A stretch of DNA of 64,000 bases from Ruminococcus callidus (GCF_020709055.1 NZ_JAJFCK010000008.1:1-64000), one strand, 5' to 3'; counted from the first letter of the stretch, positions 9,960 to 17,581 are shown. Notes: generated from the sequence alone by a model not told the origin. Numbers and translations are program-made.

Positions 9960-10931
9960 TTATTTTTCCGTATGCGGTTTGTGTTCTGCCTTTTCATAGG
10001 CACGGATGATGTCCTGCACCAGCTTGTGGCGCACCACATCCCGATTGGTGAACTCGCAGACGGCGATGTCCTCCACGTCTTTGAGAATGCGGGACGCCGT
10101 CAGCAGACCGCTTTTTTGCTTTTCCGGCAGGTCAATCTGTGTGGCATCGCCGGTGATGACCATATGGCTGCCCTCGCCCAGACGGGTGAGGAACATCTTC
10201 ATTTGTTCGCTGGTGGTGTTCTGCGCTTCGTCCAGAATGATGAAGGCATTGTCCAGCGTTCTGCCGCGCATGTACGCCAGCGGTGCGACTTCGATGGAGC
10301 CACGTTCCAGATGGCGCTGGAATGCCTCGGCACCCAGCATCTCAAACAGGGCATCGTAGAGCGGACGTAAGTAAGGGTCGACCTTGTCCTGTAAATCACC
10401 GGGGAGAAAGCCCAGCTTTTCGCCGGCCTCCACTGCCGGACGGGTGAGGATGATCCGTGTCACTTCGTGGCGGCGGAATGCACGCACCGCCATGGCAACG
10501 GCGAGGTAGGTCTTTCCGGTACCGGCAGGACCAATGCCGAATACCACGGTATTCCTGGCGATAGCGCTGACGTAGCTGCGCTGTCCTACGGTGCGGGTGC
10601 GGACGACCTTGCCGGTGGCGCTCAGGCAGACGGTGTCGTCGTCCGCCATGGCGGAGAGCTGTTCTGATGCGCCGGCCTCCACCATTTCTGCAGCGTAGTG
10701 AATGGACTGCCGGCTGATCGCCTGTCCGGTTGCCGCAAACCGCAGCAGTGCCTCCAGTACGCCAGCCGCCAGATCGACCTCCGAGGATGCTCCCTGAATC
10801 CGGATTCCTTCGCCGCGGCAGACAATGGAAACATGATAGCGCTGTTCCAGCAGCTTGAGATTTTCGTCAAAACTGCCGCAGATCGTCTGAAATTGCTCGT
10901 TGTCCTGAACGGAGATTACTTTTTCTGCCAT
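9960..10931 (-). CDS. phoH: PhoH-like ATPase
   Basis: The 323-residue protein has an N-terminal KH-like segment, Walker A GPAGTGKTYLAVAMA and Walker B FIILDEAQNTT, the standard PhoH/YbeZ arrangement; this family partners YbeY in rRNA processing. The start at 10931 follows an AAAGGAA sequence. It is the first gene of the minus-strand operon phoH-ybeY-era-yqzL-recO-mutS2 and has its own promoter upstream. Confidence 0.93.
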   Translation of the reverse strand: MAEKVISVQDNEQFQTICGSFDENLKLLEQRYHVSIVCRGEGIRIQGASSEVDLAAGVLEALLRFAATGQAISRQSIHYAAEMVEAGASEQLSAMADDDTVCLSATGKVVRTRTVGQRSYVSAIARNTVVFGIGPAGTGKTYLAVAMAVRAFRRHEVTRIILTRPAVEAGEKLGFLPGDLQDKVDPYLRPLYDALFEMLGAEAFQRHLERGSIEVAPLAYMRGRTLDNAFIILDEAQNTTSEQMKMFLTRLGEGSHMVITGDATQIDLPEKQKSGLLTASRILKDVEDIAVCEFTNRDVVRHKLVQDIIRAYEKAEHKPHTEK

Positions 10932-10987
10932 AGATGGACGCATTCCTTTCTTTCTCACTCCCGAACCTTCCGCCGGTTCTTCTCTCT

Positions 10988-11016
10988 ATTATACCATAAA
11001 ATCGTGCATTTGTCTA
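10988..11016 (-). promoter_or_regulatory. Promoter of the phoH operon
   Basis: On the minus strand TAGACA (11011-11016) and TATAAT (10988-10993) are separated by exactly 17 nt, with a TG extension before the -10. It lies about 60 nt before the phoH start and is intact although the mobile element begins only some tens of bases further upstream. Confidence 0.8.
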
Positions 11017-11084
11017 CTCTATTATATGAGTTTGACTGTAAATTTTTTCGTTTACGCCCGATTTAACGTCGTTTCTGCTAATCG

Positions 11085-11256
11085 TTGGTAGAAAATATAA
11101 GTGTGAATGCCACTTTTTTTCTACCATTTTTTCTACCAAAATCACACGTTTTTTGATTTCTTTTTCTTGATTCCAATTTCGTTGATTATATTTTATAATG
11201 TTGACATCTGCGATTCTCCCGTACCTTCGGGACTATCGCTTTTCTTTTTTCTACCA
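11085..11256. repeat. Repeated TTTTTTCTACCA motifs at the element end
   Basis: TTTTTTCTACCA occurs as two abutting copies (11115-11126 and 11127-11138) and again inside the 3' end of the integrase gene (11245-11256). An inverted TTGGTAGAAAA at 11085-11095 pairs with TTTTCTACCAA at 11129-11139, and GTGTGA/TCACAC lie inside and outside this dyad. Position and arrangement suggest arm-type integrase sites or the attachment region. Confidence 0.55.
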
Positions 11257-12590
11257 CCGGTCTTTTTGGGCGGTGTTTTACTTGCTGCCTTTGACGTTGA
11301 CTTTCTTCTTGTGGCCTTTTTCTTTTCGGCAGGCTTTTCAGCTTCAGGTTTATCCTCTGACTTACCGCCGAGAACCCTTGCGATCGTTTCAGCCGAATTG
11401 ACCTTTGCATTGTATTCCAAATGGCTATAAAGATTCGCTGTGATAGTAAAATTGCTATGTCCGAGCCATTCCTGAATAGCCTTCATCGGAACATCATGAG
11501 CAAGAAGCAAGCTCGCACAGGAATGACGGAGGTCATGGAAACGCAGATGCTTCAAACCATTTCGGGTAATGACGTAATGGAAGTGCTGTGTCACATACCC
11601 CGGCGAGAGCATATTGCCGTAGTTGTCACGACAGATAAATCCGTCGAACTCCTTGTTGTAGCTCTTTCCGCAAGCCTTTTTGAACTTGACTTCCGTTTTC
11701 TTCTTTTCAAGAAGCATTTCCTCAATGTGAGGAATCAGCGGAAGAGTTCTTCTTGTGGAATTGGTTTTCAGCCTGGTCTCTACAAAGATCTTCATCTCAC
11801 CGTTTTCGTCGTAGTCACTTACGATCTTACGCTGGATCGTGATAGTCTTGTTCTTGAAGTCGATTGCATCCCACCTCAGACCAAGTATCTCGCATCTTCT
11901 AAGACCATAATATGCTGCAATGTTCACTACAAGTTCCAGTTTGTCGCCCTTGAAAACCTCAAACAGTTCATTCAGCTCATCAGCATTGTAGAAGGTAGCT
12001 TCGTGCCTGTCAGCTCTCGGTACTACCAACTTGTCCATAGGGTGCTTTGGTATCAGTTCCATTTTTACAGCGTAGGCGAATGCGGAATGCAATGCCAGAT
12101 AATACTGCTTTGCGGTACTGCCCTTGCAGCCACTATCCAGTTTGTAGTTGAGATAGTTCTGAATGTGGTTATGATTGACCTGTCCAAGTGTGAGATTCGG
12201 ATAGTTTTCGTTAATGTACTCCATGTATCTCTTGCTAACCCTGCGGTAACAAAGGTGTGTGGTACGAGCTACATTCGGTTTGATGTATGTCAGCCACTCG
12301 GAAAAGAAATCATCGAGCAACATATTTGAAGTGGTTTCATCGCTCATCACAGCATACGGCACAGCGTTTGCAGACTTGACAGCGATCTCACCCGATGAAA
12401 TGCTCTTATCGAACTCCGCAACAATAGCATCGACTGCTTCTTTCAGAGCTTTCTTTGAACACCTCTCAGGCAATTCCGTGTTTACCCACTTACGCTTACG
12501 CTTTCCGCTGTGATCTTTATAGTCAAAGACAACATAATGCTTTCCGTTCTTCACGGAAGTAATGTATTTGTAAGGCAGACTTGCTTTCAT
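11193..12590 (-). CDS. int: Tyrosine recombinase/integrase
   Basis: The 465-residue protein has an N-terminal arm/SAM-like domain and the catalytic domain with YGLRRCEILGLRW (Arg I), LRFHDLRHSCASLL (His-x-x-Arg) and WLGHSNFTITANLYSHL (second His and nucleophilic Tyr). AAAGGAGG precedes the ATG at 12590. After the catalytic Tyr region there is an unusual lysine-rich tail of about 50 residues with repeated KK/RRK clusters. It sits at the element's left end, oriented toward the chromosome, and should catalyse integration and, with the neighbouring HTH protein, excision. Confidence 0.95.
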   Translation of the reverse strand: MKASLPYKYITSVKNGKHYVVFDYKDHSGKRKRKWVNTELPERCSKKALKEAVDAIVAEFDKSISSGEIAVKSANAVPYAVMSDETTSNMLLDDFFSEWLTYIKPNVARTTHLCYRRVSKRYMEYINENYPNLTLGQVNHNHIQNYLNYKLDSGCKGSTAKQYYLALHSAFAYAVKMELIPKHPMDKLVVPRADRHEATFYNADELNELFEVFKGDKLELVVNIAAYYGLRRCEILGLRWDAIDFKNKTITIQRKIVSDYDENGEMKIFVETRLKTNSTRRTLPLIPHIEEMLLEKKKTEVKFKKACGKSYNKEFDGFICRDNYGNMLSPGYVTQHFHYVITRNGLKHLRFHDLRHSCASLLLAHDVPMKAIQEWLGHSNFTITANLYSHLEYNAKVNSAETIARVLGGKSEDKPEAEKPAEKKKATRRKSTSKAASKTPPKKTGGRKKKSDSPEGTGESQMSTL

Positions 12591-12644
12591 TTCTAATATC
12601 CTCCTTTGAGTTGAAAGCGGTAGAAGTCTGCTGTTGACTACTCT

Positions 12645-12673
12645 ATTATAGCGCGTAACCAAATATAATGCAA
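12645..12673 (-). promoter_or_regulatory. Integrase promoter
   Basis: Minus-strand TTGCAT (12668-12673) and TATAAT (12645-12650) are 17 nt apart, about 55 nt before the integrase start. Confidence 0.75.
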
Positions 12674-12707
12674 TACGATCAGACCGCTTTTTCCTTTTTT
12701 CGGCGCT

Positions 12708-12932
12708 TTACACTGGGGAATTCTCCGATTTTTGTAAACTTTTTTCCTTTAGCTCAATCACAGAGGATTTTGTCACTCTGACGATGCGTCCCAAGTCAAG
12801 CCTTGTGAGCTTTCCCTGCTTTACTAATAGGTATGCGTAGTTACGGCTGACACCGAGCATTTCGCATACTTGTGGTATCGTAACCACATCAGGATATTTC
12901 CTGAACATCTGTCTAACGGATTTTTTCTGCAT
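12708..12932 (-). CDS. Excisionase-type helix-turn-helix protein
   Basis: The 74-residue product contains VVTIPQVCEMLGVSRNYAYL and a following LVKQGKLTRLDLGRIVRVTK wing, the layout of small MerR/excisionase-family DNA-binding proteins. TAGGAGGAG precedes the ATG at 12932. Its position just upstream of the integrase gene on the same strand supports a role as directionality factor; a plain transcriptional regulator is the alternative. Confidence 0.8.
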   Translation of the reverse strand: MQKKSVRQMFRKYPDVVTIPQVCEMLGVSRNYAYLLVKQGKLTRLDLGRIVRVTKSSVIELKEKSLQKSENSPV

Positions 12933-13082
12933 AACGCTCCTCCTATCTCTCAGGAAGAAGAAAAAGAAAACAAATAGCGTTGATGTTTCATATTCAGTTT
13001 TCAAGATACTGAGCCGACCTTATCGGACGGCGTACATCGTCTGTCGGTTATTTTTATGTCCAAAGATTGATGTACTGTTGGC

Positions 13083-13108
13083 AGCTCCTACTCAGAGAAG
13101 TAGAAGCT
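13083..13108. other. Hairpin between antirepressor and excisionase genes
   Basis: AGCTCCTACT and AGTAGAAGCT pair with one mismatch around a 6-nt loop in the 267-bp gap 12,933-13,199. It could be a processing or attenuation structure; there is no clear U-tract. Nothing else convincing was seen in this gap. Confidence 0.3.
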
Positions 13109-13199
13109 CCCGACGGCACATCGACCGTCGTTCAAAACAAGGAGGTGTGTGTGAAGCACCATAGGCAGTACCCGATGAACGGATACTCCCGACAGCGTT

Positions 13200-13973
13200 T
13201 CAGCTATCGTCCTGTTCGATAAGGGGCAGGATACCCTCATTCTTTAACTGGTAATAGATGAATATGCGGCCCTGCTGCGTCCAATATGAATGGACTTTGG
13301 CAGTAGGATCACCATTCTTATCGTAAACAGTGTGTGTCTTTGACTTCATATATCCTCTGTCAGCATACTTCTGATACAGAAGCCATATCTGCCCCTGCTT
13401 ATACTGTATGCCGTGCTCATGAAGCCACTTGTTCAGCCATATCGCAGACTTGCCGTAGTCCTTTGCGATAGTGCTTATGGTCATAAGCCCTTCGGATTGT
13501 AGCACCATATCACAGTAATCGGCTTTCGGTTTCATGACCTCGATTTGCTTTGCCTGAACAGCAGTTGTTTCGATTAGATTATTATTCTGCTGATTTGCAA
13601 GCTCCAGTTTCTGGTCAGCGATCTGTAACGCTCTCGCCATGACAGCATCGGGACTGTTCCATTGCTTTTCAAGGTTCAGGAAATATTCACGGCAGCGCTT
13701 GCCGATCTCGGTACGCTGTATCATACAGAGCTGCTTTGCCATATCAATAGTCAGGTTATGGTCAATCTGTTTCTGCGGCATAGCTCTGCCATCTTCACGG
13801 AATACATTTTTGAACACCGTGAAAAAGTCCGTATTTTCACGGAATCCGTAATCACGCATCCGGTCAAACCATAATGCATAGTGCGTTTTGATCTGAAGCA
13901 CTTTGTGAAGCTCCCGTCCGCTTACGGTGCGCAGATCGTTGTTATATCTCACAGCTATTGAAATCTCATTCAT
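13200..13973 (-). CDS. Phage-type antirepressor (AntA/AntB plus KilAC)
   Basis: The 257-residue protein has an N-terminal AntA/AntB domain (VSGRELHKVLQIKTHYALWF and the following acidic/basic strands) and a C-terminal KilA-C DNA-binding domain (TISTIAKDYGKSAIWLNKWL...YMKSKTHTV). In prophages such proteins relieve repression of the lytic genes; here it probably gates excision or transfer. The ATG at 13973 has AGAGGG 8 nt upstream; a GTG three codons earlier is less likely. Confidence 0.85.
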   Translation of the reverse strand: MNEISIAVRYNNDLRTVSGRELHKVLQIKTHYALWFDRMRDYGFRENTDFFTVFKNVFREDGRAMPQKQIDHNLTIDMAKQLCMIQRTEIGKRCREYFLNLEKQWNSPDAVMARALQIADQKLELANQQNNNLIETTAVQAKQIEVMKPKADYCDMVLQSEGLMTISTIAKDYGKSAIWLNKWLHEHGIQYKQGQIWLLYQKYADRGYMKSKTHTVYDKNGDPTAKVHSYWTQQGRIFIYYQLKNEGILPLIEQDDS

Positions 13974-14076
13974 ATGTAACACCCTCTCTCTTTCTTGTCG
14001 GTGTTTTTGTGTTTGAAAAGAACCCCCTGCTATTGTCGGGAACGGAATCCCGTCCCCGACACAGGAGCGACAGCGT

Positions 14077-14358
14077 ATGGCTGTCTATTTGAAAATAGGA
14101 GAAATGGAACTGTCGCATTCAGAGATGTTTTTGGCAGAACCCAAGCCGTCAGCTCAGGCTCTCCCGACAGCATCTCTGCTGTCTTAGTGAAAGGAGTTTC
14201 GATATATCATCGAAAAATGAAAGAAAAAAGCGAACCTTCGGAAACGGCACAGCCTGAAAATGGACAAAAAAGCCGCGCCGTTCCCTCAGCTCTATATAAC
14301 CTTCAACAAGAAGGAGGATCGTGAGAAATACTGTGTCCGCTTCGCACCTGCGGAATGA
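14077..14358 (+). other. Chain of overlapping tiny reading frames
   Basis: A 36-codon frame starts at 14077 (AGGAG 9 nt upstream) and ends at 14187. A 45-codon GTG frame begins in a TA-GTG overlap at 14187 and ends at 14324. A third GTG starts at 14321 in a GTGA overlap. A different frame encodes MDKKAAPFPQLYITFNKKED and a short tail (14260-14358). None matches a family I know. The coupled starts look like translation units, but the region could be remnants of a lost gene. No other feature was seen in 13,974-14,457 except the repeat at 14360. Confidence 0.3.
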
Positions 14359-14359
14359 A

Positions 14360-14403
14360 CCCCTTCACCTTACTACCGTGAAAATCGAAAAAGTGGGAAA
14401 GAA
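14360..14403 (+). repeat. 44-bp repeat, copy 1 (inverted partner at 18839)
   Basis: This stretch, with core TTACTACCGTGAAAAT then GAAAAAGTGGGAAAGAA, recurs on the opposite strand at 18839-18882 with three mismatches. The two inverted copies bracket 4.4 kb of regulatory and accessory genes. Confidence 0.8.
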
Positions 14404-14457
14404 TTTCATGATTTTTTTGCTTCAAAAAGAAAAAATCGGCATTTTGCACAAAAGCAA

Positions 14458-14889
14458 CTATTTGTTTTCGTGCATGATGATATACTCTTTCAGCTTTTCC
14501 TTTGCAAGCCTGAGCCGATACCTCACCTTATCTTTTGTAATGCCATACTTGCTGGCGAGATACATCAGAGTCACCTTGCTCGTGCCATAAAAATAGTCCT
14601 TAATAAGCTCATATCCCTCCGGAAACTCTGCTTTGAGCATCTCCATTGCGATAGGCAGGAAATCAAGCCGAGCCTGAAACATCGCTTCTTTTTCGGCTGC
14701 TATTTCGTTTACGGGAAGTGTAGAAGGATCAGCTAGAACTGTTTCGATCTCTTTATAATCCACGGAAAACGCACGGAAGTCAGCTTCTTTTTCCTCAAGC
14801 CACATTTCCTGGCGTCTGAGCTTGTTATATTCCTTTTCGATATGTTGCGGCACGTCATCTCCAAAGTGTGTATAGAAAAATCTCCCCAT
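14458..14889 (-). CDS. Sigma-70 region 4-like protein
   Basis: The 143-residue protein is helical, with a C-terminal helix-turn-helix VTLMYLASKYGITKDKVRYR followed by LRLAKEKLKEYI, as in region 4 of sigma-70-like and ArpU-type factors on mobile elements. No region 2 is evident. Its ATG overlaps the stop of the upstream regulator (TAATG), so the two are translationally coupled. It probably activates element genes; direct sigma activity is uncertain. Confidence 0.65.
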   Translation of the reverse strand: MGRFFYTHFGDDVPQHIEKEYNKLRRQEMWLEEKEADFRAFSVDYKEIETVLADPSTLPVNEIAAEKEAMFQARLDFLPIAMEMLKAEFPEGYELIKDYFYGTSKVTLMYLASKYGITKDKVRYRLRLAKEKLKEYIIMHENK

Positions 14890-15383
14890 TACTTGCCGTC
14901 CTCCATATCAGATGTCAGGTTCGTAAGAGGTTTCATACCGAGCTTCTTCATGCGAGCATTATAAGCTGTAAGGGTATAGCTCTCGTTGTAGGCACAGCCG
15001 TTCAGGTAGTCAGTGAGGATATAGTCAGCCTGGCTCTTGAAGCCGTATGTGCCGGGGATCAGATTATCGCTTTTGAAGAAAAGGTGTCTCTGCCTGAATG
15101 GGTGAAGTCTGAGAGCGATACATACTGCACACAGATACCGCTGCCGTATTGTTCTCTCATTTTTCAGGTAACGGGAGATCGTACACTGGCTTATACCCGT
15201 CATTCTTGCAAACATATCCTGAGTGATACTGTACTCGTTCAGATAACGTGCAAGTGCATCACCAAAGGTGTCTGCATCCTGAAGAAGCCTATTGTCCGTC
15301 CCAAATATGTAGATGGCATAGCTTTGGGGTTCTTCTATTTCAGTGAACAGCGGAATCCGAGGAATCTGAATAATAGTTTTCAT
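14889..15383 (-). CDS. XRE/Cro-C1-type regulator
   Basis: The 164-residue protein has a central Cro/C1 helix-turn-helix (ITQDMFARMTGISQCTISRY) followed by LKNERTIRQ. The start at 15383 is chosen for GGACGGAG just upstream; that ribosome binding site lies in an 8-bp hairpin (15390-15413), so translation may be controlled. It is cotranscribed with the sigma-like gene and likely sets the on/off state of the element. Confidence 0.75.
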   Translation of the reverse strand: MKTIIQIPRIPLFTEIEEPQSYAIYIFGTDNRLLQDADTFGDALARYLNEYSITQDMFARMTGISQCTISRYLKNERTIRQRYLCAVCIALRLHPFRQRHLFFKSDNLIPGTYGFKSQADYILTDYLNGCAYNESYTLTAYNARMKKLGMKPLTNLTSDMEDGK

Positions 15384-15389
15384 AAAAAT

Positions 15390-15413
15390 CTCCGTCCTTT
15401 CCGTCGGACGGAG
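15390..15413 (-). promoter_or_regulatory. Hairpin sequestering the regulator's ribosome binding site
   Basis: CTCCGTCC (15390-15397 on plus) and GGACGGAG (15406-15413) are perfect complements around an 8-nt loop. In the mRNA the second arm holds the GGAG ribosome binding site of the gene starting at 15383, so folding would block translation. Confidence 0.5.
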
Positions 15414-15506
15414 AAGCGCAAATGAACACAGTAATCCTGTCATTCGGTTCTTGACCGTCCGACAATCAAACATTACTCGTTCATTTGACTGTTCATTATT
15501 CAGTTG

Positions 15507-15556
15507 TCCATACAGTGATCGAGTAACCCTATTGCGCATTAGGTTCACTGTATGGA
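15507..15556. promoter_or_regulatory. Long inverted repeat in the regulator leader
   Basis: TCCATACAGTGA (15507-15518) and TCACTGTATGGA (15545-15556) are a perfect 12-bp inverted repeat with a further AACC/GGTT pairing inside. It lies in the 5' leader of the regulator/sigma-like operon and could be an RNA switch or an operator. Confidence 0.5.
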
Positions 15557-15763
15557 GCAGAGTCCTCATATCGGACTGCTTACTCACATAATTATAAACC
15601 AAACAGCGCGAAAAAGCCAGATAACAACCGTTTCCGAACGGAATAATCGTTATCGTTCAAAACACCGTATTTCCGCATTTATGTGATACCGCCTTTGTGA
15701 TATACTCCTTTCCGAGAATGATACTTTTTATCAGTAGACAAGTAATAAAGCATCTGATTATGT

Positions 15764-15783
15764 ATTATTCCAAAAGGAATAAT
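15764..15783. promoter_or_regulatory. Palindromic operator candidate
   Basis: ATTATTCC-AAAA-GGAATAAT is a perfect 8+8 palindrome in an AT-rich non-coding stretch (15,600-15,840) that also holds related half sites such as CGGAATAATCG. It is a good candidate operator for the Cro/C1-type regulator. Confidence 0.45.
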
Positions 15784-15842
15784 TTTCACAGAACTTTCAT
15801 TTTACAAGGCGATTTTTCATCATTCTATCACATTTTGGCATA

Positions 15843-15870
15843 GAAAAAACGGTCTGATCTGCTCAGACCG
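15843..15870 (-). terminator. Rho-independent terminator (minus)
   Basis: On the minus strand CGGTCTGA-(5 nt)-TCAGACCG is followed by a run of six T. It ends a short transcript from the region 15,870-16,020 that has no conventional gene, only the tiny frame at 15886-15957. Confidence 0.8.
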
Positions 15871-15885
15871 CCTTTAAGCTGTATG

Positions 15886-15957
15886 CTATGGGCATACATA
15901 CTCAGCATTTGTTACAGCAAAGAAGAAATCCGCAAGGCAATCATTGCAGACTGTCAT
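15886..15957 (-). CDS. Candidate 23-residue cysteine-containing peptide
   Basis: The frame reads MTVCNDCLADFFFAVTNAEY then VCP, with three cysteines. A strong GGAGGTGAT lies further upstream (about 15,985) and better suits an alternative GTG-started 12-15 residue frame (VYRTITIDDSLQ) that overlaps it. A terminator follows directly at 15843-15870. Either a peptide or a small RNA could be made here. Confidence 0.3.
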   Translation of the reverse strand: MTVCNDCLADFFFAVTNAEYVCP

Positions 15958-16111
15958 CTATTGTAATTGTCCTGTACACAGCTATCACCTCCGTATAAAT
16001 CGAAATATCCGATCAGGTCTGTATGGTACTGTATAGGAACAAACAAAAACCGAGTTGTATGCTTGTCATAGTATTATTACACCGGAAAACCGGATATAAC
16101 CTGTGATTATA

Positions 16112-16137
16112 AGAAAAGAGCCGTTATCTAACAGCTC
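16112..16137 (-). terminator. Terminator of the RHH gene
   Basis: On the minus strand GAGCTGTTA and TAACGGCTC pair (one G-U) and are followed by TTTTCTTAT. It lies about 55 nt after the stop of the RHH gene. Confidence 0.7.
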
Positions 16138-16149
16138 TCGTCGTATCGG

Positions 16150-16176
16150 AACTTTGAATCCACTGGGTTCAAAGTT
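16150..16176 (+). repeat. 27-bp dispersed palindrome, copy A
   Basis: AACTTTGAATCC-ACT-GGGTTCAAAGTT. The arms are complementary except for one position. It lies between the RHH stop and its terminator. Three further copies in the same orientation are at 24180, 29203 and 54310. Confidence 0.9.
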
Positions 16177-16192
16177 CTTAATCATGGAGCGT

Positions 16193-16384
16193 TCATTCAC
16201 CGATGATTTCCTCATCAGTAAGCTCGATCTCTCCATTCTCTTTTTCATATTCCTTTATTTTTTCTTTCACAAGAGTTTCGATCATGTTAGTCATAGAGCG
16301 GTTCTGTGATTCAGCAATCTTTTTTATCTTTGCATGGTCAATCAGATTCAGGCGAAGTGTAAACGAAGTTTTTATAATAGCCAT
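16193..16384 (-). CDS. Ribbon-helix-helix DNA-binding protein
   Basis: The 63-residue product (KTSFTLRLNLIDHAKIKKIA, then RSMTNMIETLVKEKI) has the strand-helix-helix pattern of CopG/Arc repressors with an acidic C-terminal tail. GAGGT precedes the ATG. It diverges from the SLOG gene, whose promoter overlaps a TATAC-TTA-GTATA dyad, so autoregulation of that interval is likely. No toxin partner is adjacent. Confidence 0.75.
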   Translation of the reverse strand: MAIIKTSFTLRLNLIDHAKIKKIAESQNRSMTNMIETLVKEKIKEYEKENGEIELTDEEIIGE

Positions 16385-16444
16385 AGCGATACCTCACTTT
16401 CACTATTATCATACCACTTTAGATTACTTTTGTATGCAGTCATG

Positions 16445-16480
16445 TTGACACCACATTGATACCATGTTATACTTAGTATA
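16445..16480 (+). promoter_or_regulatory. Consensus promoter with overlapping dyad
   Basis: TTGACA (16445-16450) and TATACT (16468-16473) are 17 nt apart. The -10 is part of the palindrome TATAC-TTA-GTATA (16468-16480), a likely repressor site for the divergent RHH protein. Confidence 0.8.
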
Positions 16481-16508
16481 TACTGTATGCAAAGGAGTTT
16501 GTGTTCTG

Positions 16509-16976
16509 TTGAATATCTTCACCGTTAGTTTTTTCGGGCATCGGAGCATCGAACGAGTTTCGGAGATCGAGAACCGTCTTGATAAACTCCTGCATGACAT
16601 TATCACGCAGAAAGAGTATGTCGAATTTCTCATAGGGCGTGATGGGGAATTTGACCTTCTTGCTTCTGCTGCCATTAAGAGAACTGTCCGTGAATATGGA
16701 TACGGTAACACGCATTTTACTCTGGTTTTGCCATACATGAAGGCAGAGTATCGTGACAATGAAAAAGAATACCTCAACTACTATGATGAGGTCGAGGTAT
16801 GTGAGGAATCGTCCGATGCTCACCCGAAGGCAGCTATTCAGATCAGAAACAGGAATCTTGTTGACCGTTCCGACCTTATTGTGTGCTGTATCCAGCGCAA
16901 AAGCGGCGGAGCATATAAAACAATGCAGTATGCTGAAAAGAGAGGAAAATGCATTATAAATCTTGCAGATAATTGA
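16509..16976 (+). CDS. SLOG/DUF1273-like nucleotide-binding protein
   Basis: The 155-residue protein starts from TTG at 16509 with AAAGGAG 11 nt upstream. It begins with the FTVSFFGHR motif typical of YpsA/SLOG-like Rossmann proteins and ends with LIVCCIQRKSGGAYKTMQYA, where the GGA loop would bind a nucleotide. SLOG proteins are proposed sensors or processors of nucleotide signals in conflict systems; the ligand here is unknown. Confidence 0.7.
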   Translation: MNIFTVSFFGHRSIERVSEIENRLDKLLHDIITQKEYVEFLIGRDGEFDLLASAAIKRTVREYGYGNTHFTLVLPYMKAEYRDNEKEYLNYYDEVEVCEESSDAHPKAAIQIRNRNLVDRSDLIVCCIQRKSGGAYKTMQYAEKRGKCIINLADN

Positions 16977-16980
16977 AAAA

Positions 16981-17002
16981 GGACGGTGTTGCCGTCCTTT
17001 TT
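16981..17002. terminator. Terminator between SLOG and exonuclease genes
   Basis: GGACGG-TGTTG-CCGTCC is followed by TTTTTATTC on plus and preceded by an A-run, so it can act in both directions for the convergent pair. Confidence 0.85.
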
Positions 17003-17008
17003 ATTCTT

Positions 17009-17545
17009 TCATAGAGATAGATCGTATCTTTTCACATATTTACTCACATCAACACCGCTTTCCATATACCGAAGCAGTATTTCCGCACAGGCACGGCTAT
17101 CGCTGTCAGCCTGGTGATGATCGAGGGCTATACCGTAGTGATCGCACATCACATTGAGGTTATGCTTCATATCAGGAAGAACCCGTCTGCCGATCTGGAC
17201 CGTACACAGGTATTCCGCAGACGTTTTCCATGTGATGCCATAACTTTGCAGGCAGGAACGCAGGACACCCATGTCAAAGACAGCATTATGGGCAACAAGG
17301 ATACCTTTGCTCATTATAGGCTCTATCTTCTTCCAAAGCTCTGCAAAGTTCGGAGCGTCTTTAACCTTTTCAGAATCTATGCCCGTGAGCTGCGTATTGA
17401 AGTAGTCGAAGTGTGTTTCGGGATCAACGAGCGAAAAGTAATTCGCAACGATCTTATTATCCTTGATCGCAGAGATACCGATTGCACTCATACGATTATT
17501 TGCACTATTTGGCGTTTCAACGTCAAACACGATATAGATTGCCAT
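17009..17545 (-). CDS. DnaQ-like 3'-5' exonuclease (DEDDh)
   Basis: The 178-residue protein carries Exo I (VFDVET), Exo II (LVAHNAVFDMGVL) and Exo III (HHQADSDSRACAEIL), so all acidic ligands and the DEDDh histidine are present. It resembles the epsilon-subunit exonuclease domain without further domains. It may trim element DNA or degrade invader or host nucleic acid; the exact substrate is unknown. Confidence 0.88.
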   Translation of the reverse strand: MAIYIVFDVETPNSANNRMSAIGISAIKDNKIVANYFSLVDPETHFDYFNTQLTGIDSEKVKDAPNFAELWKKIEPIMSKGILVAHNAVFDMGVLRSCLQSYGITWKTSAEYLCTVQIGRRVLPDMKHNLNVMCDHYGIALDHHQADSDSRACAEILLRYMESGVDVSKYVKRYDLSL

Positions 17546-17581
17546 CAGAGCATCACTCCCACCACAGCAGTTTATATGTTA

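Noticed and set aside
11000..11190. tRNA gene as integration target
   Set aside because: No cloverleaf or T-loop sequence could be found at the element's left end.
16193..16384. RHH protein as antitoxin of a toxin-antitoxin pair
   Set aside because: No toxin-like gene is cotranscribed with it; the neighbour is a divergent SLOG gene.
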